From Aptenodytes patagonicus (Eukaryota > Chordata > Aves > Sphenisciformes > Spheniscidae): a stretch of DNA of 64,000 bases. Shown one piece after another: positions 25,166-36,866 of the stretch. A model generated the notes under the pieces. That model worked only from the letters and a program-made list of their open reading frames with translations, was not told the DNA's origin and did no database searches. How positions within the stretch are numbered: the first letter of the stretch is position 1; each line of letters begins with the position of its first letter. The translations under genes and the position numbers were made by a program. The stretch lies in assembly GCF_965638725.1 (NCBI RefSeq), contig NC_134951.1, positions 248,001-312,000 on the forward strand, in the 5' to 3' direction.

Positions 25166-26939
25166 AACGTAGCTGTACTTTTGGTCCTTTGTTCTTTCCT
25201 GGAGGTGGGGGGTGAGGAAGGTGGGATGGGAAGGAGAATGTCTGTCCCTGGTGTCTCAGGGCACTGTCGGGGATGTGGCTGCAGCTCATGGGAAGCAGCT
25301 GGCTTCTGCCATGTGGTTGCAGAGTGCCAGCCCCTGCTGCAGTGCTTGGGGCTGCTGCCTCTCCATTACCCAGAGATGGCTCAACTGAGGACAGTCTGTT
25401 GCACACAGAGCAGGAGACAAGTTGTGTCTGCTGAAGGGACAGGGGTACCAGTCATGCTCCTGAGCTAACTTGCCCACAGCATGCTGCACCCCATCTAGCT
25501 GCATGCTCTCTTCAAGGTGTGATAAGAGGCAGCTCCTGCCTGGTGTGCTGGATGGTGTAAAGCCTGTACAATGTGTGTTGATACTGCAGCTGCTCCCACA
25601 GGAGCGAAGTCCCTGGGCTATAAACCACCGATGGAAAGGTCAGCTGCTACTCCCTGCTGCTGTGTCCCTTCACCTTCCACCTGGCATGGTATGGAGCACA
25701 GGAAAGCACAGATGAGGTTTGCAGGCCAGATCACCTGGCACACCTTCCTCCAGCTGCTCTGGGGTTCCTGTGTCATGGGGGAGTGCCCTTGGCAATGCCT
25801 TGCACTGCAAGTCTTCCCTCTTTGAAGTCGAACTCCACCCTCCTGGTCCCGGCCTGTTGTCTTAGCCTCTGCAGTTCAGTCAGCCCATGCCTGCCCAGCT
25901 TAGATGCGTGCATCTTGTGTCATCTTTGAGCGTCTTCCCTGGTGGCCCTGGGCTTAAGGCCCTGTGTCTAGTGGCTTTCCAGTGATGATGTGTCCAGACC
26001 TGAACTGTTTTGGTCTCTGGATCATCAAAGCTGGGCTCCTGCAGCCCTGTGCAGGGTTGGGAGTTTGGAGCCACAAACATGCAGGCGCTGCAGTCAGACT
26101 TTTTGCTCAGGCTGGCTGTTTCTGCGCTCAGAAACTTTCTGGATGAGCTGATGTGTTCCCCTAGAATGGTGCTGCCTGAGGAAAGCACCCAGGAAGAATT
26201 TTTTCTTTTGCAAAAGTGGGTTTCTTCAGGTTTGTCTCACTCTGGCTAAGGGGCAACTTGATACCTGGTACTTCCTCCCTGCTATGAATGCACTAGCCAA
26301 GTTGCTTCCAAATTTTGAATAAACAGACCTAATTATCAACAGGAATGAGCAGAATTATTTTCTCCAGTCCTAAAAGCATTTGTTATTTCTGAAGTCCCTC
26401 TAGTTTCCACACATCCTTTTTAGAACAGGAACAGTAGGATGCTGTAGAGCCTCATGCAGAAGAGTAAATCCCAGTCCTGGATGGAGTGCCTGGAGCTGCA
26501 GCGCCCTGGGATGCTAAGCCAAGAGGCAGTTTCACTTAGTGGACTTAAAAATGCTGTTTGTCTGAATTGTTGTGTGCCTGCTGTCTCGTTCCTGCTGCAC
26601 GGCATCAGTCTTGAGAGGGTTTGGTTTTAAACTTTCTTCCTGGTCATTAAAGTTTTTGATATAGGACTTAGCACCAGTCTCTGTGGACTCTGGTTAGTGG
26701 TGATCTCACATTAGTAATTTGTATTGAGATGTAACTGGGTTTAGACCATTTACTGGGTGCTCTGTTGATGTTTTATCATGCCAATTTTTAATCAAAATGC
26801 TTTGTGGTATGTCATGTGCTATATCAAAGGCCCTTATATCTACAGTTATTTTCATTAACCTAGTGAAGCTGTTCAAAGAATAGAATCATGAGTTTTGCTA
26901 AGACTGCCTGGCAGGTTATGTGATGACAGCTCATCTCCA
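25166..26939. other. intergenic, no gene recognised
   Basis: Moderate-GC sequence with only short frames. I see no exon with matched splice sites, no RNA gene and no clear repeat. Confidence 0.6.
26318..26323 (+). terminator. candidate distal poly(A) signal
   Basis: AATAAA 1.67 kb beyond the PPM1G stop codon, the first canonical hexamer downstream. It would imply a long 3' UTR form. Chance occurrence is possible. Confidence 0.3.
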
Positions 26940-28560
26940 TGAGTGCAAAGGAGTCAAGGAGCTGTGTTGGGGAGGGGTCCTGGTGACCTATTTGGAGCCA
27001 GCAGAGGCCCCTGGCCCAGCTGCTGCTGGGCCCTCCAGGAGGATGGTCAGACCCAGGGCTGCCTGAGGTCCACGGAGGTCAGTGGGAAACACCTCCCAGC
27101 AGCAACAGGGGCTGCTGCCCACAGGGTTTGTGACTTGCTGTGGGATGCCAGGGCGGGGGGCACATGGGGCAGGCATGACTGCTATGGGCTGTTTGGGAGA
27201 AGGGAGGGACTGGAGGGGGGAGGAACAAGCATGGGAAAGAGGCATAAAAGGGCCCAGTTGTGGGGGGGAAATGGATCATGACAAAGTGATCTTCTTTTCT
27301 AGCTCTTTTCCTGGGTGTGTGGGCTCTTTCTACTGTGCACAGGGGTGTGTGGGTCTGAGTGCTAGCAAAGGGAGAGAGCAGCATGCATGCGTGCTGAGGA
27401 GGAACGTGCACCTCAGTGTGTACTTGTGTACTCGTGTACTCGCCCGCAAACATCAAGCTGGACTTGCTGGTGAGTAGGCAAAGAGGTTTGGGAGCCAGGT
27501 TTTGGTGTGGCCTGGGACAAATCCTGGAGAAACCAGAGGTCTGAGATTGGTTACTGAAGGCAGCAGGAAGCCCAGGCTGTTAAGGTGATGTGATAAGCTC
27601 AGCTGCAGACACAAAGGAGGCACAAAGAAACAACAGCAGGAGTAATTTCATTAATAATCTGACCCAGCTACTCCCAGTCCCATCAGAAGAGAAGTGCCAG
27701 CCCCTCAAAGGCCAATGTCCAAAAATCCAGAAGGATGAAGAGGTACAAGAGCAGGTGGGGGGGGGACCCAAATCACAGACACACCCTCCCTGGATTCCCC
27801 CAGGGCTGTCCCAGGAGAACCATCAGCCCCATGGTCCAGGTGTGAAACCCATCACCATGCCTCAATGGCAGCTCTCTGGATCACCTTGTGAGCACAGAGG
27901 GTGGCTGCCTAGGGGTGCAGGACACATTATGGGATGCAGGGAAAGAGCGTTTGGGGATAGTACAGGATTTATTATGGGATGTTCAGAGGAGGAACCAAAG
28001 GCAGGAAAAGGGAGGGATTTAGGAGATTTGGGGAGGAACAAGTGTGGGAAATAGAGGGATAAGGGAATAAGAGGGTCTATTTGTATGTAAGCAGGGACTA
28101 ATCAGTATGAGTCTGGCCATGCCCTCTGCCTGATCACCACAGTCTGTTCTGCCACCTTATTAAACTTCACCTTCAACTACTTACTTTCCTCCATGTGAGT
28201 GCAGGGGGGGCAGGGGAGTGTCTGGTGCCAGCAGTGAACACACATGTGTGTGTGAGCACTAGCAAAGAGCAGCCATACCAGCTGGGCAGTAGGTGATGGG
28301 GCGTAGGAGCAAGGGAACAAGTGGGTCTCTAAGGGCAGCTCTGGGTATGGGAGCATGGGGGGGAGGTGGCAGGAGGGTGGCTATGGGACCATTGGAGTCC
28401 TGGTTGGCTTTGGGTGTGAGTGCACCTGTGCATCTCCAGGGCAAAAGCACCTGGGAGGGGCAGGTGTCAGCTATGGGACCAGGGAGGGGACCTGATAACT
28501 TCTGAGTGAGAGACAGGCACCACAGCAGCCACACCCATCATGTGCTGGGTCAGTGAATCA
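26940..28560. repeat. internally repetitive, mobile-element-like block
   Basis: Phrases recur roughly 0.8-0.9 kb apart. AGGAACAAGCATGGGAAAGA near 27218 pairs with AGGAACAAGTGTGGGAAATA near 28033. GAGTGCTAGCAAAGGG near 27356 pairs with GAGCACTAGCAAAG near 28254. Purine-rich runs with short G tracts lie around them. A segment near 28138-28200 (CCACCTTATTAAACTTCACC then TTCAACTACTTACTTTCCTC) resembles the end of an LTR. I interpret it as a degraded LTR-type fossil, possibly two overlapping copies. It is broken throughout; the family and exact ends are unknown. Confidence 0.35.
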
Positions 28561-30061
28561 CAAAAGTGTGGAACATCATGCGATCATACACAGCTGGGGA
28601 AGGGCGATGAGGTAAGCAGCACCCACCCACGCCAGTCAGTACCAGTCCCTGCAACTGTGCTGCAAGATGCTGCTAGACTCTGCTAAATGTTAAGCAGCTA
28701 AATGTTCAGAAGCAGCTTTTTCTCCCAAGGATGCTGCAGTGGCGTCAGACTGGTTGTAGGCAGGATCCCACTTGCCGGAGACCGCGCACCCCATTTGGCT
28801 CAGGGTGCCCACCCACAGCCTGTGGCATTACCACAAGGTCCCTCCACGCTGGTCTGGCTGCAGGATGGATCCCTGGTGGGGATCAGGACCCACAATCTTG
28901 ACCTGCTTGGCCCCAGAAGCTTGGGGGCAGGGGCAGCTGCCCCCACCCCAACACCGCAGCCTGTCAGGGGCATTCCTCAGGGGCAGCCTGGTTGCCCACA
29001 GGCAGGGTGGGAGGCCACAACCACCCCGTGCATGGAGGCACCAGGTTGGCTGCCACTGCCTTGTCTTCATCCACATGTAGAAACGGGTGCCCTGCAGCCC
29101 GTGCCAGCATCCCATGGGGTATGGGAGGGAAGCCAATGCAGGACATGGAGCCCCACAGCTATGATGGTGGCCAGGGGCTACCCCGGCCCCCAGCCAGGGG
29201 CTACCCCATGCAGGAGTACAGGGCTGTGTGGGGCCCCTGTAATCCCAGTGCCACCAGGGAGGGGAGCAGCTGTGGGAGCCCGGGTGCTGGAGGCAGCCTT
29301 CAGCATAGTTTTCTCTCCTGCTTTGGAGCAGGTGCCCATCACAAGGATCCAGATAAGTCCTCATCTTGTGGCACTCTACATGCTAAAGCATCACCCACAG
29401 CTGGCTCAGGGCACAGCTCTCCTCTCCAACAGCCCTGGGACCCCTTCACACACTGCCGGAGCAGCCAGGGGCAGGCAGGGATGCAGATACAGACACAGGC
29501 CATTGTAGTGAGACCTGTGTGCTCCCCAGCTCTGCCCCGGCGCAGTGCATGGCCTCCCACCCTCAGGGGCTGCTCTGGGCCCCAGCTGCAGCTGTCCTGC
29601 ACCACACTCATGGTCCGTCTGCCGGAAGCCATGTGCTGCCCCCAGTAAGGTAGTTGGGAGCACACAGGACCCATGGGTGCCCCACACTGTGCACCAGGAG
29701 CTGGCCCAGCTGGGGCAGGGCTCAGCCCCTACCCGAGTTGCTCGGTTTGCTAGTGCTGGCTGAGGCTCTGCAGCAACATTCCACCCTCCCAGCTGCCAGC
29801 CGCATGCTGCGCTGGTCCTGCAGCTGCAGCGCTCAGTTTGCTGGGGTGTTTGTACAAGGGAATATCCCCACTCTTCCCCCGCTCCCTGGCCCTACTTGTC
29901 CCCCCCGTCTGCTCTACTGCCTGCACCTGGGTGGGGCTAGGCCCACCCTACCCCACCTGCTTGGCCTCCTGCAGTACCCACCAGGGGAATGCATCACAGA
30001 TCATAGCCTGCTGTGATGGGGCTGTGCTATCAGGGGGATGGCTGCGCTGCAGGAGACAGAC
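28561..30061. other. GC-rich intergenic sequence downstream of the RNF19-like gene
   Basis: Contains long overlapping open frames on both strands (about 268 codons on plus from 28702, 178 on minus) caused by high GC. None has a recognisable domain, splice pattern or convincing start. I see nothing further I can support. Confidence 0.6.
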
Positions 30062-30079
30062 AGACCCTCAGAAAGTAGT

Positions 30080-30085
30080 TTTATT
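30080..30085 (-). terminator. poly(A) signal of the RNF19-like gene
   Basis: AATAAA on the minus strand about 265 bases beyond the inferred stop codon at 30348. The mRNA end would fall near 30062. Confidence 0.65.
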
Positions 30086-30347
30086 TCCCAGCCGTGCCAA
30101 TGCTCAAGACTGCCTTTGGGGACAGGGTGGATGGGGCTGGGCGCAGGGTGCAGGCAGCACTGAGTGCAGCCAGTGCCCACCCAGTCTGGGGATGGCCAGG
30201 ACCCAGTTCATGGGGCTGGTGGTGCCCCGCAGAGGGTGACCAGCTCTGCCACAGGAGGCCATGGGATCTTTGTGTCAGCGGCAGGTGGGAGCCCAGGTGG
30301 GAGCTCCCAGATAGAAGATCTCCCCCCTCAGTGCTGCACAGTCCCCC

Positions 30348-33300
30348 TCACTCTGTGGGGACACCCACGGCGCTGCACCTGTCACTGGTGCCTCCCAGGG
30401 AGTCCCCAGAGAGACTCTGCCCTGACAGTCCGCTGAACAGGCTCTGCTCTCGGGCATGATGTGGCACTGCTTCGATCGACACCTCCACCTCAATGTTGAT
30501 GCCCTCCCTGCAGACAAACACAGGGCCTGAGGGCAGCAGCCCAAAGGGGGATGTCGCCACATCCCTGCCCGGTATAGCAGGCGTGGGGAAGGCACTTAGG
30601 AAGGGGATGTGCCAGTTCCCCCCGCCTCCCCAGCACAGCAGCCCCGGCTCACCTGTAGGACGTGTCCTGGCCCTCGCTCAGCATGCTCCCTGCGAGGGCC
30701 ACCATGCTGGTTGACTGGCTGTCCTGCTCCTTCAACACCACCCCATGGCGCGGGCTATAGCTGCTGCTGGGGAAGGAGGTGGTTGTGTCCAGGACTCCGT
30801 CCTTCGCCCCACCTGGGGCTGGGCAGCACCGACCACAGCTCATTCACTGGCAGAGGGAGAGGTGGCACTGAGCCCCCTGTCTGCAAGGACCGCTCCCCAT
30901 CAGAGCAGGGAGCAGAATGGCCCACCAGGCTCTTGGCAGGGGGTGCAAACAAGCTGTTCCCAGACTGCTTTGGACAGCACCCGCCTCCCCCAGGACACCA
31001 GCCTACAGCCTCCCCACAAGGACAGAGGTGTGCGTGGTACCACCTGGGGCAGAACCAACAGGGGTCCACAGGGAGTCCCTGGCTCTGGAGGTGTCACAGC
31101 CCCAGAGCCACGAGGCAGGACCAGGGCCCCTGCGGCCCAATGGAGGGCACAGGCCAGCAGATGGACGGCAGCGCAGGACTCATGCTTGGTCAGGTTCTCC
31201 AGCTCCACCACACCGAGATCCCCAGGTGGACTGCGGCTGCCCCCACACCCTGAGCGGCTCCGACACAGCGACAGCACCACCACCCCGTAGACATAGGTAA
31301 GCATCAGGGGCATGCCGACTCCTACAGGCAGACAGGCAGCTATTGCCCGGCCCCCACCGGCAGTCCTGGCTGGCCTGCCCCCCTGGGCAAAGCCCCAGTG
31401 TCCCAGGTCTCAGATATTCCCCCTGCCAAGAGCCTACACACTCTGCTGCAGTAGCCTCCAGGCCCCAGCCCCACTCTCTCCAGCACGTGGGCAGTGCCCT
31501 CAACCCTGGCCTGGCGCACTTACCCACTGTGGCAGCTGTTATGATGGGGGACACAAAGAGAGAGAGGAGGACACTGCTGGTGACAGAGAGGCACTGCTGG
31601 CACCCCAACAGGCTGCTCCTCCAGCTCTGGCCCAGCACCTCGAGGAGAACAAAGACAGGTGAAGGGCTCTGCAGGGATTTCAGCACACAGTCCCCAGGGA
31701 TGGGGCCTCTTCCCAGCCCTGGCAGAGCTCTAGCCACAGATGCAGGGACACCCCCTCCATCTCCTCAGGGACAGGCAGCCATGACAGTGCCACCACCACA
31801 GCTCAGGTGTCCCTGGAAAACACCCCTGGACCCCCAGACCCCTTCCTCCTTTCACCCACCCCAACCCCCACCTCTCCAGGCTGAGAGTACCCTCACTGGC
31901 GGAGGGTGCTGGGGTGGGCAGCAGAGAGGGTCCCCGCAAGGAGGGGCTGTGAGGACTCAGGAGTGGCACAGGGACATGCTGTGGGCAGTGGTGAACACTG
32001 GGTGTCTGTCCAGGCCTGAGGCCATGGGCTGCCAAGCTCAGTGGGGAGCGGGACCATGGGGACTCCAGGGCCCCCTGCCAGTACCTTCCTACCCATGTAG
32101 ATGGGGATCCCAATGGTAATGATAGGGACAGCGATGCCCGCGACGAGGGAGATCACCATAGGCGCCCCCAGCACCATGCCCAGCTGCCACAGGGTCTTCC
32201 GGGTCCGTGACCAAGGCCTCTTCCCCCAGAAGGTGCAGCCAGAGGGGCTGCAGGGAGAGTGGGTCTGGGCCAACGGTTCCTGCGCAGAGGCAGGCAGACA
32301 CCAGCACAGCCCGCCCTTGCGCTGGGGGGAGACCCATGGGCCAACTGGTGAAGTGGAAAGCCAGATTCCCCCCTCCCAGTACTGAGTTCCAGCTGCCACC
32401 TGGGACCCCCACCTGTGGGGTGCTGACAGCCAGCCCCAGGCCCCCAGCCCTGCCAGACCCAGCAGCACAGACCACTCTGCTCCCCCCCAATCAGCCCCAC
32501 AGCCCAGCCAGCCCCAAACCTGGCTGTGCATGGCCGTGGTTCTCAGCAGGGCCTCGCTGCCCCCCATCCTAGCCCCACAGCTCCTGGCAGGGACCCAGCC
32601 CCGGCCCAGCGTCACAGCACCCCCAGCTCAGCCCAGGGGCAGCTCCTCCAACCACACCTCAGCTCCTGGCAGCCCCTCCACCCCAGCCCCCCAGCATACC
32701 CCATGCCTCCCAGTGGCCCCACAGCCGTGCACTGATCTCAGGAAGTGCACATCAGAGATCTCCTGCAGACAGAGCCAGCAGAAGAGGCAGCCACAAACCG
32801 TGCAGTTCATGCAGTTGCAGCTCCCATCATTGATCTTCATGATGAAGGCACTGCAGCGGGGACAGACCTTGATGTCCTCAGACTCAGCTGGCAGGGGGAA
32901 TGAGATGAGATGGGACGGGGAGGAGGCAGGACAGGACAGTGCAGGTCCACCCCCACACCCTGTCCCAGGATTGCAACCCATCCCATGGGTGTCAGGGTGA
33001 GCCAGGCACAGCAAGGTCCCACTCCACACCCCCAGCAATCCTGGCACACGCTTCCACAGAGGCAGACAGTGGGGACCACTGGGTCCTGGCTCCAGCATCC
33101 CTGCAGGCAGGAACGTACAAAGGCATCCAACTGTGCCACTTGGCCATGCCAAATCCCTGCCCTGCTTGCTCCCACCCTGGGCCAGGGTCTCACCATGGGC
33201 TGAGTCCTCCGGGTGGAGTAGCTGTGCTGCAGAGTTGGCCAGGCTAGGGGCCAGCCGCACCGGCTCACAAGGGCCGTTGGGGTGCCAGGGCTGCCAGCAG

Positions 33301-34336
33301 TGGTAGCAGAACTCAGTGCCACAGCCCTCACGCCCACAGGTGAGGTGGGGAGAATCGGCACAGCTGTAGGCGATGACAGCATAGCTGTGGGGAGAAGGCA
33401 GTCAGTGCTGGGGGGGCCAGCAGTGCCCACGGCCCTCCCTGTGTCCCCGCACAGCACGCAGCTGTTCCCCTCCCCGGCACAGCCAGGCCATGCAGTGGCA
33501 GGTCCCAGCTCCACGCTGAGCCAGAGTTCCAGCCCCTGCTCAGGAGAGCCAGGAGACACTCCCACCAGCTCAGACTGCAGCACAGCCTTTCCCATCCAGC
33601 ACCCACACAGTTCTCCTGGGGCTTCGTAGACTGGCCAGGCATGGCCAAGAGCACCAACCCTGGCAGTGACACACAGCTCTGCAGCCAGGACGGGACGGGA
33701 CATCTCTCTGAGCAGACACAACCCCACACGGGACCAAGTCACAAGGGATCGAGCCTGGAAAAGGCTCACAGGACACAGGCGCAGTCTGCTGTGCACCAGC
33801 TGGGGAGGCCCATCGCCTCTACTGGTGTGGTAAGGGGGGACTCACACTGTCCCCTTGCTCCCGGCTCCGCATAAGGGGCCAGCCGGTCACCTGCAGTCGG
33901 GTGCGGGGCACCAGCGGGTGCCGGGGTCGGCCACCAGCAGCCGTCGCAGGAGGAACTCCTCGTACTTGTCACAGAGGGTGGGCTTGGCCAGGAGGCGGTG
34001 GACATCGGTGGGCTGGAGCGCAGCAGGGCAGTGTGGGCAGGCCACCTGCACACGGCTCTCGCTAATGGCAATGCGCAGGTACTGCTCCAGGCAGGGCCAG
34101 CACGAGTGGTGGGCTCAGGAGGCCAGGGTGGGAAAGGCCTCGGGAGGCTGGGGCAGCAGGCACAGGGGACACTCCACCAGCTCCCCACCCTCACCCAGGG
34201 GCAGCGCGATGCACATCTCAGGTTCCTCCGGCTCTGGCTCTGGTTCAGGCGATGTCTCCCCTCTGACAGCCTGTGGCTTCCGCCCAAAGAAGCCCAGGAG
34301 GTGGAGGGGCCCGGGCATCCGCGTGGGCTGCTCCAT
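30348..34336 (-). CDS. RNF19-like RBR E3 ubiquitin ligase (third RNF19 paralogue), possibly inactivated
   Basis: Membrane-anchored RING-IBR-RING ligase related to RNF19A/RNF19B. Supported exons (minus): 33891-34336 (ATG at 34336 in a perfect GCCACCATGG context; RING1), 33194-33384 ([20 protein letters not shown]), 32737-32887 (RING2, [16 protein letters not shown]), 32085-32247 ([10 protein letters not shown] then membrane segment 1), 31524-31638 ([11 protein letters not shown]), 31321 down to about 31044 ([14 protein letters not shown], membrane segment 2), 30653-30812 and 30348-30507 (stop TGA). Phases join exactly through the first five. The exon layout between about 31044 and 30812 is unresolved. 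The C-terminal tail is shorter than in RNF19A/B. Three defects stand out: an in-frame TGA at 34115-34117 where RING1 should have a cysteine; NCM instead of NHM after the catalytic cysteine of RING2; and AT in place of GT at the donor at 32736-32735. Otherwise the frames are conserved. It could be a recently lost gene, a defective allele or an assembly with base errors. The RBR family call is firm; activity is doubtful. Confidence 0.85.
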
Positions 34337-34431
34337 GGTGGCCCGTCAGGGTGGCAGCCAACTGCTGTCGGGCTACGGAGGACAGCAGGGAGGTGCCAGC
34401 CCCAGTGCGGCCACCATGGCCAGGCTCCTAC

Positions 34432-34505
34432 CTGGGCCTCAGAGCCGGCATCCTACCCACAGGCAACAGCTGAACCATCTCCAGCTGCAGTCGGCACCAC
34501 TCAGT
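34432..34505 (-). other. candidate 5' untranslated exon of the RNF19-like gene
   Basis: Bounded on the minus strand by an acceptor TTCCTTTGCAG ending at 34506 and a donor CAG|GTAGGAG at 34432-34431. A further acceptor CTGTCCTCCGTAG just before 34372 would join it to the ATG-bearing exon. Based on splice-site consensus only. Confidence 0.35.
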
Positions 34506-36866
34506 CTGCAAAGGAACCGCACATGAGAGTGAGCTCTGGGCCCCGGACATGGGAACGGGCCCTCGGCACCCACAAGACCCTGCTACCACCCTGCCAACAG
34601 GCCCTGCTGCCCAGCTGGACCCCAGGACCATCCACATGGCTGCACCACAGAAAACACCCCAGCAGCTCCGGGACAAGTCCACAGTGCTCCTCACAGCCCC
34701 TAGGCTGGCCCAGTCCCAGCCAGCCATCCTTGTGGGTCTGGGGCAGCGGGGCCAGCCCTGCCAGCAGTGCCCTGACCCTGACACGAGCTCTGCTGGGAGC
34801 TGGAGCATGAGACCTCAGCCTCCTGCCCCGGCTGGGGCTGTTCCAGATCCTCCTTCCTCTGGCAGGTCACAGCCCACAGCCCAGACCAGGGCGCTTGGCG
34901 CTCTCTGCTCCTGCATCTGCCTCCTCCTTCACGGAACAGCTCCCGCATGCTGTGCACCGGCCCAGCATGCGCAGCAGCCCGCCCTGATCCGGCAAGCAAG
35001 TGAGCTCCAGGCCAGCTGCAGGCACAGCTGCCAGTGGAGCCCTGCCAGGGCCCAGGACACTGCCCACCTCCTACACCCCCAAGCGCTGCACCTGGACCGC
35101 ATGGCAGCACAGCCATCCCCCGAACTGAACACACAACCAGACCCTGTCCTTGCTCAACATCTCCAGCTGACGTGCTCCCTCCTACTGGGCCGCAGGCAAG
35201 AACAAAAGCACCCGACCTTGAGCTCCCACAATCACATCTTGCCTGGTCAGTGCGACCATGGTCACCCCCAGCCATTATGTCCAGCCCCGTCCCCACGTTG
35301 GCCCGAAGGCCCTAGGTGACAGTGCCGAGGCTGACCAGTCCCACGCTGAGCTTGGGCAATGCAACCACAGCCCATCTCCAGCCACCCACGTGCCCCTGAG
35401 CCAGTTCTGTTCTGCCCCATCCTGTCTCCTTCAGTTCAGCATCAAAGTCCAGAGACACAGGACCTCCCAAATTCCCCAAGGCGGGGAAGACAGTGGTCTT
35501 TGCAAGGAAGGCAGTGGCGAACACTGTGACAACCAGTTTGTACACAGGGTAGTACAATAATCACACCCCTCACCACCCCGAGTCTCCATGGCTCTCCTCT
35601 CCAAGGAGACATATGGCTGAAGCTCTGACTTTCCACTGGAGTTCAAGTGCCCAAGAGCCACAGACTTGGTCCGACTGGATGCCAGCACTTGCCGGTGCAG
35701 ACACAAGCTCCTTAGCCCAGCCTGCATCGGGAAGCTCCTAGCAATGGCTAGCTTGAGGGAGCCCAGAGGAAAACTCAGGGCAAATCAAAACTGCCATCAC
35801 TCACTACTCCTCCTCAGGGTTAGCTCACAGGAGAGCAGGGAACATCTCACTGCCACAGAGAAAGTGCTTCCTCCACAAAGATTGGATCCTGCACTGTCCC
35901 GGGAGGAGAGAGCTGCTCCACGTACCCTGCAACCCAGGGCGGCAGGACCTGAAGCCTGTGGGGAGCCATCACTTCTGACCAGTGCTTCCCCACATCCCAG
36001 GTGCTGAACCAGGATCACCCAAGCTGCTGCTGAGTTTGTAGGAGAGACAACCAAGCCAAGGGACCCAAGAGCCAGTTAATTAAGTGACCAGAAGCCAGGT
36101 GATTACAGGAGAGTGGAGGTTAACATGTCAATTTTCCCTTACTTAGAGCTCACATGAGTCTGGGGCCACACCATAATCCCTCCTGACAGCAGGGTCAGTC
36201 CCTCCACTGTTCTCCTTGCTCTTTCCTTATCTATACCCCAAAAAGTTGCACCCTACACTTTACACACTCCACAGCATCATTGCATCCCTCCACCTCTAAC
36301 AGTCTCTGCTGTTTTTTCTGTTTGAGCACAGCTAGAAGAGCAGAAGCACTGGCACAGGAAGAGACAGATATTAGTGACGGCTCAGGTAAGATGGAGGAGT
36401 CTGATTACATCTGCTCTGCTGGGAACGAGCAAGGTGCTGTACCGTGTCAACCAGGTGACAAAGCACTTTCCAGTGAGGTGGTAACTGAAGAGCTCATGAA
36501 AACTGGGCTGAGATTGGATTTAAATGGTTGTTAGAGAGTGGGAGGTACTGCAGGAGGAGAGCAGGAAGGAACATGCTCAAACATGGGGGAGGGCAGTGGG
36601 ACTACTGTCTGCGATGACTGCTGCCGTCACCACGGACTCTGCCCGGCAGAACAGCAGGAGCCAGAGCAGAAGCAGCAACGGCTGCGCCAATACCACGGAC
36701 ATCAGCTGTCTGACCAGCGGGGCCAGCCCGCGAGGAGACACCCCAGGCCTGCGCCGCTCCTGCACCGGGACTGTGACAACCTTGACTAAACGGACGGGGC
36801 TGCACAACACAAGCAAAGAAGCACCGGCAGGGATCTAAGCGGCCCCATCCTCTGGCCCCGAGGTAC

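Noticed and set aside
28702-29508. 268-codon plus-strand open frame
   Set aside because: Long frames occur on both strands here because of high GC. There is no domain, conserved composition or splice structure.
30900-31313. Reading the whole 137-codon frame after membrane segment 2 as RNF19-like coding sequence
   Set aside because: Similarity to RNF19A/B fades after about 45 residues, and a donor-like CAG|GTGGTA near 31044 is a likelier end. Left unresolved.
34115-34117. Selenocysteine as an explanation for the TGA in the RNF19-like gene
   Set aside because: No RBR ligase is known to use selenocysteine, and the roughly 285-base 3' UTR shows no ATGA/AA/GA SECIS arrangement that I can see.
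35312-35557. Smooth minus-strand frame (81 codons) including AFLAKTTVFPALGN
   Set aside because: Looks protein-like, but it has no partner exon, splice sites or recognised family, so it is not called as a gene.
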